From assembly GCA_964486655.1 (NCBI GenBank), contig CAZAON010000298.1:1-16742 (forward strand): a stretch of 16,742 nucleotides of DNA. The letters are read 5' to 3'. Each line of letters starts with the position of its first letter. The first letter of the stretch is position 1. Shown here piece by piece: positions 1 through 8,493 of the stretch. Position numbers and translations under genes: made by a program. The notes beneath the pieces are model-generated. The model had not been told where the DNA came from. It saw nothing but the letters and a program-made list of their open reading frames with translations, and ran no database searches. Source of the stretch: JADKIH01 sp964486655 (lineage in GTDB: Bacteria; Bacteroidota; Bacteroidia; AKYH767-A; 2013-40CM-41-45).

Positions 1-1314
1 CAACTCATTTCGCCTGTTATCGGTATAGCTGATCGTGAAATCATTCAATACATTTTTCCTGAGCAGATCACTGTAATACTGAGTATTCATAGTCGTATCA
101 AGCGGCACAAATAAATCAGGCATGATTCCGCCTCCGCCGCGAACGATTCGCTTACCGCTTGTGAAGTACGTTGTTGTATCATCAAAATGAATGCTGTCTT
201 TATAAAACAACTCTCCGTGTTTAAAGCGATTACTAATGTCTAAGTCATATTCCGAATCGTCGCCCAGCTCATATGGCTTTTGAATATTTCTACCCGAAGG
301 AGTATAATAATGAGCGATCGTCAGACGCATTACTGAGCCATCCTGCAACTGATAGGGCTTTTGTACAAGACCTTTTCCAAATGATCGGCGGCCGATGATT
401 AATCCGCGATCCCAGTCCTGAACAGCACCCGATACAATTTCACTTGCCGAAGCAGATGACTCATCGATCAGTATAGCGACTTTTCCTTTTTCCCAGCTTC
501 CGATTGACGATGCATTATAGTCTTCTGGCGGACTAGTTCTGCCTCTTGTGAAAACAATCTTCTTACCATCACCCAAAAATTCATCGGCTAATCCGACAGC
601 CCTGTTGAGGTAACCACCGCCATTGCCCTGTAAATCCAGAATCAGACTCGTGGCTCCCTGCTTTTTCAGACTCTCGGCGGCACGAACAAATTCCTCAACA
701 GCTGAATCTGCAAACCGGCTGATTTTAATATAACCGATCGTGGGTTGGATCATATATGTTGCATCAACACAGAATAAAGGAATCTGATCACGGGTAATAG
801 TGTAATCTACCAGATCACTCATCCCTCTCCGGTAAATACTAACCGTAACTTTTGTTCCCTTATCGCCGCGTAATTTTTTTAAGACGTCATTATTCGTGAT
901 CTTGGCGTTCGCAACATTGATTCCGTCAATTTTCACGATACGGTCTCCCGCTCTTAGACCAAGCTTTTCCGACGGACCACCCGGAATCGTTGCGGTTACC
1001 ATGATTGTGTCTTCATGTATGTTGAATTGAATTCCGATTCCGTCAAATTTACCTACCAAAGGTTCATTTGCTTCACGCAATTCTTCGGGAGAAATGTATA
1101 CCGAATGCGGATCAAGGCTCTTGAGCATTGCACGCAAAGCTTCATCAGTAAGCTTCTTGTCATTAACTGTATCAACATATGCATACTTGATGATTTGCAT
1201 TGCATAATCAAGTTTGCTCTGGTCTGAACCCTGGCTAAATGTAATGAAAGGGGTAGTTACTAATAAGCTGAAAAACACTACCGGTAAAATTCTTTTTAAT
1301 GCAGTCTCTGTCAT
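1..1314 (-). CDS. S41 family C-terminal processing protease (CtpA/Prc-like), C-terminus cut by window edge
   Basis: Serine protease of the tail-specific (CtpA/Prc) family, exported to the envelope, where family members trim or degrade proteins from their C-termini. I translated the frame by hand from the ATG at 1314; it stays open for 438 codons to the window edge, so the end is missing. Residues 1-28 look like a signal peptide ending TFSQG. A PDZ domain lies at about 85-165 (GIGIQF, GGPSEKLGLRAGDRI). The peptidase domain follows with LDLQGNGGG (227-235), the nucleophile motif SSASASEIVSG with Ser289, and SFGKGLVQ with Lys314. The 25-residue Ser-Lys spacing equals that of the E. coli Prc dyad, so it should be active. 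A 7/8 match to the Bacteroidota -7 box (TATCTTTA, 1334-1341 on the minus strand) sits 19 bp before the ATG, without a clear TTG upstream. Its natural substrate cannot be told from the sequence. Confidence 0.93.
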   Translation of the reverse strand, partial: MTETALKRILPVVFFSLLVTTPFITFSQGSDQSKLDYAMQIIKYAYVDTVNDKKLTDEALRAMLKSLDPHSVYISPEELREANEPLVGKFDGIGIQFNIHEDTIMVTATIPGGPSEKLGLRAGDRIVKIDGINVANAKITNNDVLKKLRGDKGTKVTVSIYRRGMSDLVDYTITRDQIPLFCVDATYMIQPTIGYIKISRFADSAVEEFVRAAESLKKQGATSLILDLQGNGGGYLNRAVGLADEFLGDGKKIVFTRGRTSPPEDYNASSIGSWEKGKVAILIDESSASASEIVSGAVQDWDRGLIIGRRSFGKGLVQKPYQLQDGSVMRLTIAHYYTPSGRNIQKPYELGDDSEYDLDISNRFKHGELFYKDSIHFDDTTTYFTSGKRIVRGGGGIMPDLFVPLDTTMNTQYYSDLLRKNVLNDFTISYTDNRRNEL

Positions 1315-1467
1315 AGTTAATTATTTTCGGATGTAAAGATACGTGAAATTGATCTCGAAGTTCCTTCTATTTGCGGAAACAAGGTCAGTATAACAATGAA
1401 AATATAAACACATTATTGTCCCTCAAATGCTATCAAAAAGTTAAAAAGCGAGCTCAGCGACTCAAAT

Positions 1468-3696
1468 TCACCTCTGATTCACAATTCCGAATGGGAACTT
1501 CACCATCACTGCTACATTTCGACCCATTTCACCCACCGGCGAGGGCAGTATATTCTTTGTGAGCGAAAGGTGACTAAAGTAATCCTGATCAAGAATATTA
1601 TTTACCGCTAAAGTAATATCAAATGATTGCATTCCCCAATGAAAGGATCCTCCAATTCTAAGGTCAAGCAGAGAATAACCATCGGTCGGAGTTTCTGTGA
1701 CATAGACATTATCCTGTTTCATATAACTGCGAAGCATTATTTCTATAAAGCTGTTATACAGGTAATCCATTCTCTTCTTTTGGAATCGTAAAGCAGTAAC
1801 AAATTTCGCTGCAGGCATACGTGGCAGTGACAATTTTGAATCAACGAATTCTCCCTTTAAATTTGAATAACCCAGATTTAAATTTACCCATTCAATTGAT
1901 GGCGGATGAATTGAAGCGTTGGCCTCTCCACCCATAATTGTTGCGTCATTCTGTTTAAGTGTGAATTGCTCACCCGAAGGAGAAATAACATTTGATGTAT
2001 CGGCATAACTGTAGTCAGTAATCCTGTTATAAAATCCGTCGAGGTTAACCGTTACATACGGATGCCTCCACTCAAAACCAAGATCTCCCTGGTAATTTGA
2101 CTCCTCATTTATTTCGTTTGAAAACAAGTAACCGTAATACATGTTGTTGTAATAATATCTTTCCTCGTCAGGAATGGAATTACCGGTTGCTCCGTTAAAC
2201 TTTACAGTGATAACATCGATCGGATGCCAGGCAATTCCCGCAGAACCGTTGAACAAATTATAATCCTCGTTCAAGGATTCAGACGGTGTAGTCAGATTCT
2301 TTATGTCATACCGGCCTCCGGCAAGCACATTGAATTTCTTCGCATCGTATCTGTAAAGCACATAGAGACTATTGCTCAAAAGTTTGCTCTGATAAATTGA
2401 ATAATAGGCTGTATAATCCTTATTCTGAAAATATCCCTGCGTACCAAAAATGAAACCTGATTGTTTTTCGGGATCAGTTGTATATTTAAAATCATAATTA
2501 GTAGCACTTGTGCTGTAACTTCCATCCCTGCTGTACGACTGCCAGGAAATGTTCGCATCAACCTTCGACTTACCTACCAATATTGTGCTTTGAGATGACA
2601 CTAAAGTAACTTCCTGTTCAATAAAAGGAGTCATGGACTTTCTGTTTCTCTCTTCATTTTCTGTCATGAGTTCTATTTCAGCATCGCTGAATGACTGAAT
2701 CAATTCACTTTGTCTTTTCCAATACGTAACGGCAACTTTTGTCTCCCCCCACTTTTTTGAAATGCCGATAATTCCTTTCGCATCTGCCATAGCGGAACCG
2801 CTGTTATAGGCGTAATTTTTTATTTCCGTATTCTTTTTCTTTTCAAATCCTTCTCCCTGTATATAACTGGTTTGTGAAGATCCTCCGATGCGGACTGCAT
2901 AGAACAGTCCGTTATTCGATGAGCCTTTTACACCGATATCCGATTTTAGTCCGACCGTACTAGAAAAATAAGAGAGATTAATATCACCCGATACATTTCC
3001 CAATGGCGGCATTTTCTCATCTTTAAAAATAAGTACTCCTCCCATGGCATTATCACCATACAGAAGCGATGCCGGACCTTTTACAATTTCAATTTCGGAA
3101 GTACCATTATCGGTTAGTTCGTAATCGTAACGTTCATCAAGACGGTTAGTCAGAATGCGGCTGCCCGATTGAACAAGCAGAATGTGACTACCTGATAATC
3201 CGCGAATGACCGGTTTGCTGATTTGCCCGATTGTAATGGCATCAATACCCGGCTCATAGGTAAGTGATGTCATTAATTTGATGTTACCCATTCTTCTCAG
3301 TTGGTTTGCATCTTTTTGCACCAGACTATAGGGTGTGTTGCCGGGTAATTTCAAAAAAGTCGTCGTAGGACTCACAATTTCACTCCGAGAATAATCACGC
3401 TCCATTTCTACATTTACGACCGTGGCGCTGTCTGCAGTATTCACAATCTTTACAATTGTGGAATATCCTTGTTTACTGAACTGTACGTGTACCAGTCCGA
3501 TTCCGATGTTTCGTAAAATGTATGTTCCTCCTTCTCTTGACTCATCAATCCGGTCAAACTCAGGTATAAAAACCGTAACACCGTCGATCAGAACGGAATT
3601 ATCTTTTTTATCAGTTATTAATCCGCTAATGGTATGCTGGGCCTGTATGACCTGAAATGTCAACAGGAAAAATAGCGCCGTCAGAATTCTTCTCAT
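1468..3696 (-). CDS. TonB-dependent outer-membrane receptor with carboxypeptidase-regulatory-like N-terminal domain
   Basis: Outer-membrane beta-barrel that imports a ligand using TonB/ExbBD energy. I start it at the ATG at 3696 (742 aa): MRRILTALFFLLTFQVIQAQ is a good signal peptide, whereas the open frame further upstream needs a TTG start and would overlap mutS2. In order: a beta-sandwich CarboxypepD_reg-like domain (about 21-100), a TonB-box-like SEIVSPT (105-111), a plug domain (about 118-230) with PVIRGL, EIEIVKGPASLLYG and NAMGGVLIF, then a barrel to the end. The segment after the plug (KDEKMPP, then LKSDIGVKG) resembles ZnuD-like metal receptors of Bacteroidota, but the histidine-rich stretches of zinc receptors are absent, so the substrate is open (metal chelate, siderophore or other). 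The barrel's usual terminal aromatic residue is followed by extra residues (FPFGIVNQR). Divergent from mutS2; no SusD-like partner lies beside it. Confidence 0.9.
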   Translation of the reverse strand: MRRILTALFFLLTFQVIQAQHTISGLITDKKDNSVLIDGVTVFIPEFDRIDESREGGTYILRNIGIGLVHVQFSKQGYSTIVKIVNTADSATVVNVEMERDYSRSEIVSPTTTFLKLPGNTPYSLVQKDANQLRRMGNIKLMTSLTYEPGIDAITIGQISKPVIRGLSGSHILLVQSGSRILTNRLDERYDYELTDNGTSEIEIVKGPASLLYGDNAMGGVLIFKDEKMPPLGNVSGDINLSYFSSTVGLKSDIGVKGSSNNGLFYAVRIGGSSQTSYIQGEGFEKKKNTEIKNYAYNSGSAMADAKGIIGISKKWGETKVAVTYWKRQSELIQSFSDAEIELMTENEERNRKSMTPFIEQEVTLVSSQSTILVGKSKVDANISWQSYSRDGSYSTSATNYDFKYTTDPEKQSGFIFGTQGYFQNKDYTAYYSIYQSKLLSNSLYVLYRYDAKKFNVLAGGRYDIKNLTTPSESLNEDYNLFNGSAGIAWHPIDVITVKFNGATGNSIPDEERYYYNNMYYGYLFSNEINEESNYQGDLGFEWRHPYVTVNLDGFYNRITDYSYADTSNVISPSGEQFTLKQNDATIMGGEANASIHPPSIEWVNLNLGYSNLKGEFVDSKLSLPRMPAAKFVTALRFQKKRMDYLYNSFIEIMLRSYMKQDNVYVTETPTDGYSLLDLRIGGSFHWGMQSFDITLAVNNILDQDYFSHLSLTKNILPSPVGEMGRNVAVMVKFPFGIVNQR

Positions 3697-3775
3697 GGTA
3701 AATCGCAATGCCCGGCTGAGGGGGGCTTTTGAAAAGTAAATAAGGCGAATATTTTGGGAAATACAAAATAATTCA
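3697..3775. promoter_or_regulatory. Divergent upstream region between the TonB receptor and mutS2
   Basis: A 79-bp spacer that must hold start signals for both divergent genes. The plus-strand promoter is listed separately. For the receptor (minus strand) the best -7-like box is TACTTTTC (3731-3738), a 7/8 match to TAnnTTTG. The nearest TTTG upstream is about 25 bp away, longer than usual, so I do not call it as a promoter. The receptor leader is GC-rich and could form a GCCC/GGGC stem near the start codon. Confidence 0.4.
3728..3757 (+). promoter_or_regulatory. Candidate Bacteroidota-type promoter of mutS2
   Basis: TTTG at 3728-3731, an 18-bp spacer, then TATTTTGG at 3750-3757, which matches the Bacteroidota -7 consensus TAnnTTTG at 7 of 8 positions. 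The box ends 18 bp before the mutS2 ATG. The geometry is almost the same as that of the better promoter upstream of the parvulin cluster, which supports both. Not tested experimentally. Confidence 0.5.
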
Positions 3776-5908
3776 ATGGAGAACTTATCAGAGATTCGCA
3801 ATATCTTTGCCACTGAAAAGATTACAGTGATAGTCCACGGAAATGATACTTTAAAACTTTTCGAATTCGACAAGATTCGTGAAAAGGTTGCAAATTACTG
3901 CAGAGCGCAGTCTTCACGGAAGAGTGCCGAAAATCTGCAGCCATTTACCAACAGGGATGAACTGATGCTAGTATTGCGGCAGACGAATGAATTCAGGCAT
4001 AGCATTTCCGGACAAGGCTATTTTCCTGATACTTACTTTGATGACTTCGAAAATGAAGGGGAACTTTTGAATAAAGCGGGATCGGTGTTGTCCGAAGTGC
4101 AGTTCAGCCTTATTCGTTCAGCCTCAATTACCGTTAACGGCATTCTGAAATTCCTCCGTGAAAGGGAAATCGCATTTCCTTACCTGCTGCTGTTGACGGA
4201 AGGAATTCCGGTTACGAATTCGATCATCGATCTGATCAACGAAATTATCGATGCACATGCAATTGTTAAGGACAATGCTTCGGATGAACTGCGTGACATT
4301 CGATATCAGTTGTCGTCGAAACGCAGAGATGCCGACCGGAAATTCCGTGCCTATATCGCAGAGTTCAAGAAAAAGGGATGGCTGAGAGAAAATGAAGAGA
4401 ACTTTTACAACAACAGGCGGGTGCTTGCTGTTCCGTCGGAATATCGCAGGGAAGTAAACGGACTTTCGCACGGAAAAAGTGAAAGCGGAAGAACGATTTT
4501 TATTGAGCCCGAATTACTGGTCGGACTCAACAATGAAATTGCCGAATTGGAACAGGATGAAAAAAATGAAGTAAGAAGATTGTTACGGGAACTGACTGAT
4601 CGACTGAGAGTGCATTCGGGACTCGTCAATTCTTATCATTCATTTCTTGTCAAACTTGATTTCATACGGGCAAAAGCCATGTTCGCCTCCGACATTAACG
4701 GAGTGCTTCCACAATTAAGCAAGAATAGTACGGTTCAGCTTTACAATGCCGTTCACCCCCTGCTCTATCTTCAAAACAAGCAATTGAAAAAAGAAATTAT
4801 TCCGCTGAACATAATCTTAAACCAGGATAAACGCATTCTGATAATCAGCGGTCCTAATGCCGGCGGGAAATCGATTACTCTTAAGACGGTAGGGTTGCTG
4901 CAGTTAATGTTGCAAAGCGGACTCTTAATTCCTGCCGAAGAAAAATCTACTATGTGCTTCTTCAATCATTTCATGGCAGATATCGGCGACAGTCAGTCAA
5001 TCGAAAACGCGCTCAGCACATACAGTTCACGTCTGATCAGCATGAATTTCTTTTTACGCGGCGCCAATAATCGTTCACTCATTTTAATAGATGAATTCGG
5101 CACAGGAACAGACCCCGAATTAGGAGGCGCTATAGCGGAAGTTGTTCTTGAAGAACTGAATAAACGAAAAGCATTCGGAGTATTCACGACTCACTATACA
5201 AACATTAAACTTTTAGCCGATAAACTTGACGGAGTTGAAAACGGTTCGATGCTGTTCGATCCCGAAACACTGCAACCCCGATACAAGTTGCTTGTCGGTC
5301 AGCCCGGAAGTTCATACACATTTGAAGTCGCGGAAAGGATCGGTCTCCCTTCGCATGTTATAGCCAGGGCGAAGAAGAAAGTGCAGACCGAAAAATTAAA
5401 ACTCAATTCGATGCTGAGCACCCTGCATCAACAAAAAAATAAAATTGAAGAAGAGCTACGCGAATTAAAAAACAAACAGGAAGAGACTGAAGAAGCGGGA
5501 GACAAATATGAAACCCTTTCCAAAAAACTCAATGAGAAAATGGAACGCGACAAAGTTAAGAGAGAAGAGCTTGTTAAGCTGGCTGACCTGGGTCGCAAAA
5601 TGAAATCACTGGCTGAAGATTGGGAAAAGAACAAAGACAAAAAAGCCGTCATTAAAAAATTTGTTGCCACGATGACGGTCGAAAAGAAAAAGAAAGCCGA
5701 GGAGAATTCGCCACAACGGCTTGCAAAAAAACGTCAGGCGCTTTTAGATAAACTGCGTAAAGAAATTCGCATCGGATCGAAAGTACGAATGATGAAAGGA
5801 CATCAGGCCGGCATTGTCGAAGAGATCAAAAAAGATCTTGTTTACGTGAACTTTGGAAATATCAGAGCACAGGTAGCAATGGAGAACCTGGAACTTGCTG
5901 AAGAATGA
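3776..5908 (+). CDS. mutS2: MutS2-type DNA-binding ATPase lacking the Smr domain
   Basis: MutS-family ATPase of the MutS2 branch; family members act on branched DNA or stalled and collided ribosomes rather than on mismatches. Seen here: an N-terminal core starting LKLFEFDKIREKVANYC, a central helical lever/clamp region, Walker A GPNAGGKS (359-366), the STYSSRL signature (about 415-421), Walker B LILIDE (435-440) followed by FGTGTDPE, and TTHY downstream. A lysine/glutamate-rich coiled coil covers about 540-620, and a KOW-like segment (GSKVRMMKGHQAGIVEEI) ends the protein at 710 aa. The C-terminal Smr nuclease domain of canonical, roughly 780-aa MutS2 is absent, and the sequence after the stop does not encode one in any frame. 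The ATG at 3776 is chosen for its promoter spacing; homology begins only near residue 24, so a GTG at 3827 is a possible alternative start. Confidence 0.92.
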   Translation: MENLSEIRNIFATEKITVIVHGNDTLKLFEFDKIREKVANYCRAQSSRKSAENLQPFTNRDELMLVLRQTNEFRHSISGQGYFPDTYFDDFENEGELLNKAGSVLSEVQFSLIRSASITVNGILKFLREREIAFPYLLLLTEGIPVTNSIIDLINEIIDAHAIVKDNASDELRDIRYQLSSKRRDADRKFRAYIAEFKKKGWLRENEENFYNNRRVLAVPSEYRREVNGLSHGKSESGRTIFIEPELLVGLNNEIAELEQDEKNEVRRLLRELTDRLRVHSGLVNSYHSFLVKLDFIRAKAMFASDINGVLPQLSKNSTVQLYNAVHPLLYLQNKQLKKEIIPLNIILNQDKRILIISGPNAGGKSITLKTVGLLQLMLQSGLLIPAEEKSTMCFFNHFMADIGDSQSIENALSTYSSRLISMNFFLRGANNRSLILIDEFGTGTDPELGGAIAEVVLEELNKRKAFGVFTTHYTNIKLLADKLDGVENGSMLFDPETLQPRYKLLVGQPGSSYTFEVAERIGLPSHVIARAKKKVQTEKLKLNSMLSTLHQQKNKIEEELRELKNKQEETEEAGDKYETLSKKLNEKMERDKVKREELVKLADLGRKMKSLAEDWEKNKDKKAVIKKFVATMTVEKKKKAEENSPQRLAKKRQALLDKLRKEIRIGSKVRMMKGHQAGIVEEIKKDLVYVNFGNIRAQVAMENLELAEE

Positions 5909-5914
5909 AGTCCT

Positions 5915-5966
5915 GAGTTATCGTCCCGGGTTATCGTCCCGAGTCATCGTCCCGAACTATCGGGAG
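5915..5966. repeat. 13-bp tandem repeat (3 near-perfect copies plus 1 degenerate) ending in a hairpin
   Basis: Three adjacent 13-bp units, GAGTTATCGTCCC (5915-5927), GGGTTATCGTCCC (5928-5940) and GAGTCATCGTCCC (5941-5953), are followed by a diverged unit GAACTATCGGGAG (5954-5966). The last two units form a perfect inverted repeat TCCCGA-ACTA-TCGGGA (5950-5965), a 6-bp stem with a 4-nt loop. The array begins 7 bp after the mutS2 stop codon. There is no T-tract after the hairpin, so an intrinsic terminator is possible but weak; it may protect or delimit the mRNA end. Confidence 0.8.
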
Positions 5967-6042
5967 AAGAATGGCCTCGCTTGAATTGAATGGCTGCTAA
6001 AATTAAGCGTTAACATAAACGCATACACTTAACATGTAATCC

Positions 6043-6082
6043 TGGAATTTTGGAATAATGGAATTGTGGAATCCTGGAATCC
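6043..6082. repeat. 8-bp tandem repeat TGGAATNN, five copies
   Basis: Five consecutive units share TGGAAT with a variable last dinucleotide: TGGAATTT, TGGAATAA, TGGAATTG, TGGAATCC, TGGAATCC, followed by a C-rich run. The array lies in the convergent spacer between the ends of mutS2 and the moxR-type gene, 20 bp from the latter's stop codon. It shares no sequence with the 13-bp array in the same spacer. No function can be assigned from the sequence. Confidence 0.8.
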
Positions 6083-6101
6083 CCCCACCCCCGAGTTCCC
6101 C

Positions 6102-7067
6102 TCAAATCAAATCCGCCACAATTTTCTCAACCGTCACGCCATCCGCTTCTGCCCTGTAGTTACGAACGATACGGTGGCGAAGAATAGGTAATGAAACCGC
6201 TTTCACGTCTTCAATATCAGGAGAGAACTTTCCTTTGAGTGCGGCATGACATTTTGCTCCTATAACAAGGTACTGTGATGCACGCGGACCGGCGCCCCAG
6301 GCAAGATATGCGTTTACATCTTTTGTTGCGGAAGGGGTTGACGGACGGGTTTTGGAAGCAAGTCCGACTGCATATTGTAAAACGTTTTCCGGAACCGGAA
6401 TACGACGAATCAGGTGTTGGAAATATAAAATCTCTTCAGCCGAAACAACTTTTTCGAGTTTTGGAGTTAAATCAGACGTTGTGTTTTTTACAACCTTTAA
6501 TTCATCTTCGAAGTTAGGATACGTCAGCATTACGTTAAACATAAAACGATCGAGCTGAGCTTCAGGCAACGGATAGGTTCCCTCCTGCTCGATCGGGTTT
6601 TGTGTCGCAAGCACGAAGAATGGCTGCTCAAGCGGATATCTTTTACCGGCAGCGGTAACCGCATATTCCTGCATCGCCTCAAGTAAAGCACTCTGCGTTT
6701 TAGGAGGAGTACGGTTAATCTCGTCGGCCAGAATGATGTTTGCAAATAGCGGCCCTTTGATGAACCTGAAATGCCTCGCCTCATCCAGGATTTCCGTTCC
6801 AATAATATCGGAAGGCATCAGATCGGGAGTAAACTGTATACGGTTGTATGTCAGTCCGAGCGATTGAGCAATCGTATTTACCAGCAATGTCTTCGCTAAT
6901 CCGGGAACACCAACAAGCAAACAGTGACCACGGCTAAAAATTGAAATCAGTACATCACGAACGACTTCTTCCTGTCCGATAATTACCTTTCCAATTTCTG
7001 TTCGAAGTCTGTTATATTTTACAACTAAATCCTGAACTGCTTCTACATCTGAAGAATACTGCGGCAT
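6102..7067 (-). CDS. MoxR-family AAA+ ATPase
   Basis: Cytoplasmic MoxR/RavA-branch AAA+ ATPase; relatives work as chaperones with von Willebrand A-domain partners in metal insertion, envelope assembly or stress tolerance. At 321 aa it has the usual family length. Motifs: IIGQEE at the start of the core (29-34), Walker A GVPGLAKT (53-60), Walker B IILADEINR (111-119), a PPKTQSALLEAMQE helix (121-134), sensor 1 ATQNP (154-158), the arginine-finger region LDRFMF (172-177) and sensor 2 GAGPRASQ (258-265). It is the last gene of the minus-strand cluster, 43 bp after the SurA-like gene, so cotranscription is likely. The expected DUF58 and Bat/VWA genes are not downstream: mutS2 converges from the other side. 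The partner is therefore unknown, or encoded elsewhere. Confidence 0.94.
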   Translation of the reverse strand: MPQYSSDVEAVQDLVVKYNRLRTEIGKVIIGQEEVVRDVLISIFSRGHCLLVGVPGLAKTLLVNTIAQSLGLTYNRIQFTPDLMPSDIIGTEILDEARHFRFIKGPLFANIILADEINRTPPKTQSALLEAMQEYAVTAAGKRYPLEQPFFVLATQNPIEQEGTYPLPEAQLDRFMFNVMLTYPNFEDELKVVKNTTSDLTPKLEKVVSAEEILYFQHLIRRIPVPENVLQYAVGLASKTRPSTPSATKDVNAYLAWGAGPRASQYLVIGAKCHAALKGKFSPDIEDVKAVSLPILRHRIVRNYRAEADGVTVEKIVADLI

Positions 7068-7110
7068 ATGATAATTTAAGTTAAATTTTTAGATACGAAT
7101 ATAACGAAGA

Positions 7111-8493
7111 TTAATTCGTTTTGTTGTTTAATGAACTTGTTCTCGACCAATGCTTAAGTAATTCGCATGACTCGTATTCCTTGTTAATCTGAATGTTGGT
7201 GGTTTTTTGTTTATTCTTAACCCATTCACTTAACATTCGGTTTTGTTTTTCAGATAGCGTTACTTCCTGCACTTTTTGATAATCATCTTTCAGATTTGCC
7301 TTATGCGGCTTTGTACGGCTCTTTACCATTACTATTCTGAACGCCTGTCGTCCTTCATCGGTTGTCATATATAATGCTCCGGAAGCGATATTTAACGGAA
7401 GCGTATCCACCTGGAAAAACAATGTACGGTCGACCTTATCCGGAGAAAGCCTGGTCGTATTAGTTTCAGGGTTCAACATTAAACCGCCATTGTTCTTTGT
7501 CGATTCATCACTTGAAAAATCCAATGCGGCTTTTTCAAAACTAATTGTACCCTTATTGATTTCAACACTCAAACTATCTAAAACCTTTGCACATTTCAGG
7601 AATTGTGCCTCAGAATACTGTGGTCTTAATAAGATGTGCCTGATGTTGATCTGATCACCTCGGCGTTCGATCAATTGCAAAATGTGAAAACCGAATTTGG
7701 TTTCAATGACGGGAGAAATCTCTCCTTCCTTCAGATTAAACGCGGCGGTTTCAAATTCAGGTACCATTGTTCCACGCTCGAATAATCCGAGTTCCCCTCC
7801 TTTTTTTGCCGAACCGGGATCCTGTGAGTACAAGGCGGCGATAACCGCGAAATCAGACTCGCCGTTCAGTATTTTCTTGCGATAGTCTTCCAACTGGTTC
7901 TTTACGGCGATTTTTTCTTCGAAGCTTACTTCAGGGACTTTTACAATCTGGCCGATTTCCATTTCAGCATCAATATATGGGACACTGTCGGGCGGAATGC
8001 TGTTGAAGTATTCGCGGACTTCATTCGGACTAACAGAAACATCCTTAGTGATTTTTTGCTGCATTGTCTGAACGGTAAGCTGTTCTCTGATAACATCCCG
8101 AAACTCATCCTTCAGTTCCCTGATGCTTGTATGAAAATATTCTTCCAGTTTCTCTTCCGAACCGATCTGACGGATATAAAAACGCATCCTGCGATCCAAT
8201 TCACCTTCAACCTGAGGCTCCGAAACAGTTACACTATCAAGGTCGGCCTGGTTCAACAAAAGTTTCTGCAGAATAAGCTGATCGAAAATCATGCATTTGG
8301 CGTTAACATCCTCGATTGATCCGCCTTGAGCCATGTATTGGATATACTGTTTCTCGATATCCGACTTCAGAATAATTTTCGAACCGACAGTAGCCATTAC
8401 CTGATCGATTACACCTTGCGCATTGGCTGAATAGTAACTTATGCTTAAAGCAAAAAATAAGATTGTTTTATAAAAAATCCCGGATATTCTCAT
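7111..8493 (-). CDS. SurA-like periplasmic chaperone with two divergent parvulin (PPIC) domains
   Basis: Periplasmic chaperone of the SurA type, expected to escort outer-membrane proteins to the BAM complex. It is 460 aa with a signal peptide (about 1-25, SANA then QG). A SurA N-terminal helical module (about 27-165) opens GVIDQVMATVGSKIILKSDI, close to the E. coli SurA pattern. Parvulin-like domain 1 covers about 175-276 and domain 2 about 281-392. Domain 1 keeps GGELGLF, PEFETAAF and FGFHI (His270) but has Gln182 where active parvulins have the first histidine. Domain 2 has the first histidine (RHILL, His286) but Arg386 in place of the second, and a poor middle section. Prolyl isomerase activity is therefore doubtful; chaperone function is likelier. 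It follows the lipoprotein gene by 89 bp and precedes the MoxR gene. A TACCTTTA box just before the ATG is a weak promoter candidate. Confidence 0.9.
   Translation of the reverse strand: MRISGIFYKTILFFALSISYYSANAQGVIDQVMATVGSKIILKSDIEKQYIQYMAQGGSIEDVNAKCMIFDQLILQKLLLNQADLDSVTVSEPQVEGELDRRMRFYIRQIGSEEKLEEYFHTSIRELKDEFRDVIREQLTVQTMQQKITKDVSVSPNEVREYFNSIPPDSVPYIDAEMEIGQIVKVPEVSFEEKIAVKNQLEDYRKKILNGESDFAVIAALYSQDPGSAKKGGELGLFERGTMVPEFETAAFNLKEGEISPVIETKFGFHILQLIERRGDQINIRHILLRPQYSEAQFLKCAKVLDSLSVEINKGTISFEKAALDFSSDESTKNNGGLMLNPETNTTRLSPDKVDRTLFFQVDTLPLNIASGALYMTTDEGRQAFRIVMVKSRTKPHKANLKDDYQKVQEVTLSEKQNRMLSEWVKNKQKTTNIQINKEYESCELLKHWSRTSSLNNKTN

Noticed and set aside
1371..1562. Small plus-strand open frame spanning the S41-receptor gap
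   Set aside because: It overlaps the receptor's C-terminus antisense, and its product has no signal, motif or repeat that suggests a real protein.
3697..3873. Longer N-terminus for the TonB receptor frame, starting with TTG at 3873
   Set aside because: It would overlap mutS2 by about 100 bp, begins with TTG, and pushes a clear signal peptide (MRRIL...) to the interior.
4124..4471. Minus-strand 115-codon open frame inside mutS2, and similar long open frames inside other genes (for example 6530-6802, 14551-14826)
   Set aside because: They lie fully antisense to well-supported genes, with no recognisable domains or promoters; they are composition shadows.
5909..6101. A frameshifted Smr domain after the mutS2 stop
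   Set aside because: The region is two short tandem arrays and low-complexity sequence, with no Smr-like residues in any frame.
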